From: Alphaproteobacteria bacterium
GTDB taxonomy: Bacteria > Pseudomonadota > Alphaproteobacteria > Micropepsales > Micropepsaceae
Length of the DNA: 7,384 nucleotides
Assembly (NCBI GenBank): GCA_019508105.1
Contig: JAEKMB010000291.1
Span: forward strand, 1 to 7,384
Reading direction: 5' to 3'
Shown here one piece after another: positions 5,702 through 7,384 of the stretch. Under the pieces are notes generated by a model. It ran no database searches. It saw only the letters and a program-made list of their open reading frames with translations, and had not been told where the DNA came from. Positions within the stretch are counted from its first letter, which is position 1, and the number at the start of each line of letters is the position of its first letter. A program made the translations under genes and the position numbers.

Positions 5702-5811
5702 TATCGCATCGTTTTTTTAATGGCGACCTTCGCTACGCGAAAGCCGCGGGGGCGATGACCGTCGCCCGGCTCAAAGCCGGTAGTCTCCGTATCGAAAACA
5801 ATCTCACCCAT
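5642..5811 (-). repeat. Direct repeat of the first 60 bases of dnaQ
   Basis: Copy A (5752-5811) and copy B (5642-5701, the true dnaQ start) are co-oriented 60-base units separated by 50 unrelated bases (5702-5751). They agree at 49 of 60 positions and encode 19 identical residues of 20. Of the 11 differences, nine are synonymous third-position changes and two fall in codon 2 (Gly versus Arg). Homology stops abruptly after the His-Arg codons. The 50-base spacer holds an imperfect hairpin around TTCGC-TAC-GCGAA (5729-5741) and a run of seven A (minus strand, 5712-5718). Confidence 0.93.
5701..5811 (-). pseudogene. 36-codon ORF: duplicated N-terminus of dnaQ between coaE and dnaQ
   Basis: This short ORF starts at ATG 5811, 8 bases inside the end of coaE (AATGGGTGA holds both its start and the coaE stop), and ends at TAA 5703-5701, sharing one base with the dnaQ ATG (TAATG). 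Residues 1-20 repeat the dnaQ N-terminus including Exo I FDTETTG; residues 21-36 (PRGFRVAKVAIKKTMR) are unrelated to DnaQ and strongly basic. With only one of three exonuclease motifs it cannot be an enzyme. The overlap with coaE suggests this was the ancestral dnaQ start. It may be an inert remnant, or a leader ORF that carries ribosomes from coaE to dnaQ, which lacks its own visible ribosome site. Its frame differs from dnaQ by one base. Whether it is translated is unknown. Confidence 0.75.
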
Positions 5812-6406
5812 TCAGCTTGGTCCGCACATCAGCCAGGATCATTTTCACCTGTTCGCGGGCGTGATCCAAGCCCTTGTCGGTGACTACCACATAATGAGCC
5901 TGTGCGCGCTTTTGCGCGTCGCTCATCTGGCGCGCCGTTAGCACCTGGAACTTCTCCGGGGTCATGCCGGGGCGGGCCAAGACCCGCGCCTGCTGCACCT
6001 CCTGCGGCGCGCTGGCCACCACCACCGCATCCACCTTCGTCCCGGTTTCCAGCAGCAAGGGGATATCCAACAGCAGGATGGGAGCTTGCGCTTGTTCCAG
6101 AAACTGTGCCTGCCGCTCTGCCACCAGGGGATGCATCAGCCCTTCTAGCCGGGCCAGTGCGCCGGCATCGGCAGCCACGGCCCGGGACAAGGCGGCGCGG
6201 TCGACCTTGCCGCGGCGCGTGCTGCCGGGAAAAGCGGCCTCGATCATGGCTGCCGCTTCGCCGGCGTAAAGCTCATGGACCACGGCATCGGCATCGAACA
6301 CCGGCACGCCTTCGGCGGCGAACAGCCTGGCGGTTTCCGTCTTGCCCATGCCGATCGCGCCGGTCAGGCCGATGACAAAGGGCCGGTTTTTTTTATTTAT
6401 TGGCAC
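5804..6406 (-). CDS. coaE: Dephospho-CoA kinase
   Basis: A 200-residue cytosolic P-loop kinase for the last step of coenzyme A synthesis: dephospho-CoA plus ATP to CoA plus ADP. The Walker A is GAIGMGKT (16-23) in FVIGLTGAIGMGKTE. FDADAVVHELY (37-47) holds the conserved substrate-binding DAD. MHPLV (91-95), LLLDIPLLLETG (111-122) and the lid-type segment ARPGMTPEKFQVLTARQMSDAQKR (144-167) follow the family order. The start is GTG 6406, giving [10 protein letters not shown] before the first strand; no other start codon lies between it and the P-loop, and AAGG is placed 6 bases upstream. It overlaps aroE by 14 bases. A run of eight A falls in codons 4-7, so an indel here would easily disrupt the call. 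The aroE-coaE-dnaQ order is standard for alphaproteobacteria. Confidence 0.96.
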   Translation of the reverse strand: MPINKKNRPFVIGLTGAIGMGKTETARLFAAEGVPVFDADAVVHELYAGEAAAMIEAAFPGSTRRGKVDRAALSRAVAADAGALARLEGLMHPLVAERQAQFLEQAQAPILLLDIPLLLETGTKVDAVVVASAPQEVQQARVLARPGMTPEKFQVLTARQMSDAQKRAQAHYVVVTDKGLDHAREQVKMILADVRTKLNG

Positions 6407-7250
6407 CCAGCACCTTCACCAGCGCGGCGCGCAAGGCCGGCGTGACCGCGGGCCTGACGCCGAAGAAGGCCTCGAAGGACGGCGCCGCCTGGTGCATCAG
6501 CATGCCCAGCCCGTCGATAGTCTTGTGGCCGCGCGCGGCGGCGTCTTTCAGCAATTGGGTTTCCAGCGGACTGTAGACTATATCGCACACCGCGGCGTCT
6601 TTGGACAATGCGCCCAAATCGATGTTCAAGGGCGGATTGGCGCCCATGCCGGCGCTGGTGGAATTGACCACCAGGGCGGCGTTGCCGGCGACCTTGGACC
6701 AATCCTCCAGCGCGCCGGGATGTACCGGCGCCTTCAACTGCGGCGCCAGGGATGAGGCCAAGGTTTTTGCGCGATGGGCATCCCGATTGAGAAGATGAAT
6801 GCTTCCCGCACCCAGCATCTCCAGCGCCAGGATGGCGCCGCGCGCCGCGCCGCCCGCGCCCAGCAGCACCACGCTTTTGCCGTTCAGGCTGCCGATATTT
6901 TCGCGCAAGGATTCGGCCAGGCCGATACTGTCGGTGTTGCGGCCTTCGATTTTCCCTTCGCGGAACACCAGGAGGTTGGCGGCTCCCGCAGCTTGGGCCG
7001 CGGCATCCACGCTATGCGCGATGGCGAAGGCCGATTCCTTGTGCGGCACCGTGACATTGACGCCCCGAAATCCGGCGCGGCGCGCGCCGACAATCACCGC
7101 GGTGAAATCCTCGCGTGTCGCCGCCAGCGGCACCATGGCGCCGTCGATGCCATGCTCGGCCAGCCAATGGCCATGCAGCAGCGGCGACAGTGAATGGCTC
7201 ACGGGCCAGCCGATGACGCCGGCGAGCTTTGCTTTTCCCGTCAGGCTCAT
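6393..7250 (-). CDS. aroE: Shikimate dehydrogenase (NADP+)
   Basis: A 285-residue cytosolic enzyme reducing 3-dehydroshikimate to shikimate with NADPH, step four of the chorismate pathway. The substrate-binding half has [10 protein letters not shown] with S18 and S20, NVTVPHK with the catalytic K71, and NTD with D107, the catalytic partner. The Rossmann half has GAGGAARG from residue 131 and NRD (155-157), where AroE usually has NRT/NR-type residues that read the NADP 2'-phosphate. Then come [20 protein letters not shown] and the C-terminal [18 protein letters not shown]. Length and all active-site positions are normal. ATG 7250 overlaps the maf stop as ATGA; the nearest AAGG lies 12 bases upstream, so coupling to maf is likely. 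Its end overlaps coaE by 14 bases. Confidence 0.97.
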   Translation of the reverse strand: MSLTGKAKLAGVIGWPVSHSLSPLLHGHWLAEHGIDGAMVPLAATREDFTAVIVGARRAGFRGVNVTVPHKESAFAIAHSVDAAAQAAGAANLLVFREGKIEGRNTDSIGLAESLRENIGSLNGKSVVLLGAGGAARGAILALEMLGAGSIHLLNRDAHRAKTLASSLAPQLKAPVHPGALEDWSKVAGNAALVVNSTSAGMGANPPLNIDLGALSKDAAVCDIVYSPLETQLLKDAAARGHKTIDGLGMLMHQAAPSFEAFFGVRPAVTPALRAALVKVLGANK

Positions 7251-7384
7251 GACGCCAAAAGGCCTTCCTTGCGCAGCTGGGCCAAGAGCGGAAGCAGTGG
7301 CAGGCCCAGCACCGAAAAATAATCCCCCTCCACCTTAGCGAAGAGTTGCGCGCCGCGCCCCTCCAAATGATAGCAGCCGACCGA
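7247..7384 (-). CDS. maf: Maf-family nucleotide pyrophosphatase, C-terminal 45 codons (5' end outside the window)
   Basis: Only the last 45 residues are present; the gene enters from the right edge. The visible part contains [19 protein letters not shown] followed by [20 protein letters not shown], the typical C-terminal beta-hairpin and last helix of Maf/YhdE/YceF proteins. These hydrolyse non-canonical or modified nucleoside triphosphates to monophosphates and have been linked to cell-division arrest. The catalytic N-terminal motifs are outside the window, so the substrate subgroup (dTTP/UTP versus 7-methyl-GTP) cannot be judged. The TGA at 7249-7247 overlaps the aroE ATG by 4 bases, and Maf-aroE adjacency is common in alphaproteobacteria. 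Confidence 0.9.
   Translation of the reverse strand, partial: SVGCYHLEGRGAQLFAKVEGDYFSVLGLPLLPLLAQLRKEGLLAS

Noticed and set aside
5066..5758. 230-codon plus-strand frame across dnaQ
   Set aside because: It is antisense to dnaQ and the duplicated fragment, with low-complexity Arg/Gln/His-rich translation and no domain.
5701..5811. Reading the duplicated segment as a sequencing error splitting a single longer dnaQ
   Set aside because: Correcting the frame would give a protein with two Exo I motifs and an odd basic linker, whereas the ORF from ATG 5701 is already a normal-length, complete epsilon subunit.
1..7384. Mobile element, CRISPR array, tRNA/rRNA, toxin-antitoxin or defence system
   Set aside because: No transposase or integrase motifs, no regularly spaced repeats, no tRNA-like cloverleaf and no unassigned multi-gene block were seen; nearly all sequence is explained by housekeeping genes.

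Overview
The window is a compact, high-GC stretch of a Gram-negative bacterial chromosome, almost certainly from an alphaproteobacterium. The evidence is two lipoprotein signal peptides, SecB, the lytic transglycosylase MltA, and the gene order maf-aroE-coaE-dnaQ / secB / Tim44-like-mltA-smr, which from general knowledge is a conserved alphaproteobacterial block. I cannot place it more precisely. There are twelve protein genes (two cut by the window edges), one duplicated gene fragment, no RNA genes, no insertion sequence and no CRISPR array. The longest gene-free stretch is 170 bases.

Left part (1-1666): the 3' end of nth (endonuclease III) runs rightward and overlaps, tail to tail, a small lipoprotein gene on the minus strand. 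A 99-base divergent gap then leads into a rightward PfkB-family kinase gene, probably adenosine kinase. Its 3' gap (1667-1780) holds two related hairpins in inverted orientation, like a REP/BIME element between convergent genes.

Middle (1781-4377, minus strand): a tightly packed operon read right to left: Tim44-like membrane protein, MltA, Smr-domain protein, YjbQ-family protein. The reading frames overlap by 14, 4 and 4 bases, so translational coupling is likely. secB (4548-5018) diverges from this operon across a 170-base gap that holds a perfect 7-bp inverted repeat.

Right part (5015-7384, minus strand): maf (partial), aroE, coaE and dnaQ. Maf/aroE overlap by 4 bases and aroE/coaE by 14. 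secB and dnaQ converge and share stop-codon bases inside a 14-bp perfect palindrome, so both proteins end in Asn-Ala.

The most unusual item lies between coaE and dnaQ. The first 20 codons of dnaQ occur a second time just upstream, as the start of a 36-codon ORF. That ORF begins inside the coaE stop region and ends at a TAATG junction with the real dnaQ start. The copies match at 19 of 20 residues but at only 49 of 60 bases, with nearly all changes synonymous. This could be the scar of an allelic replacement, an old tandem duplication, or a coupling leader ORF.

Functionally the window is mostly housekeeping: DNA repair and proofreading (nth, dnaQ), protein export and envelope (secB, Tim44-like, mltA, lipoprotein), cofactor and aromatic amino-acid synthesis (coaE, aroE), and nucleotide metabolism or sanitation (kinase, maf). 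I see no defence, toxin or mobile-element system.
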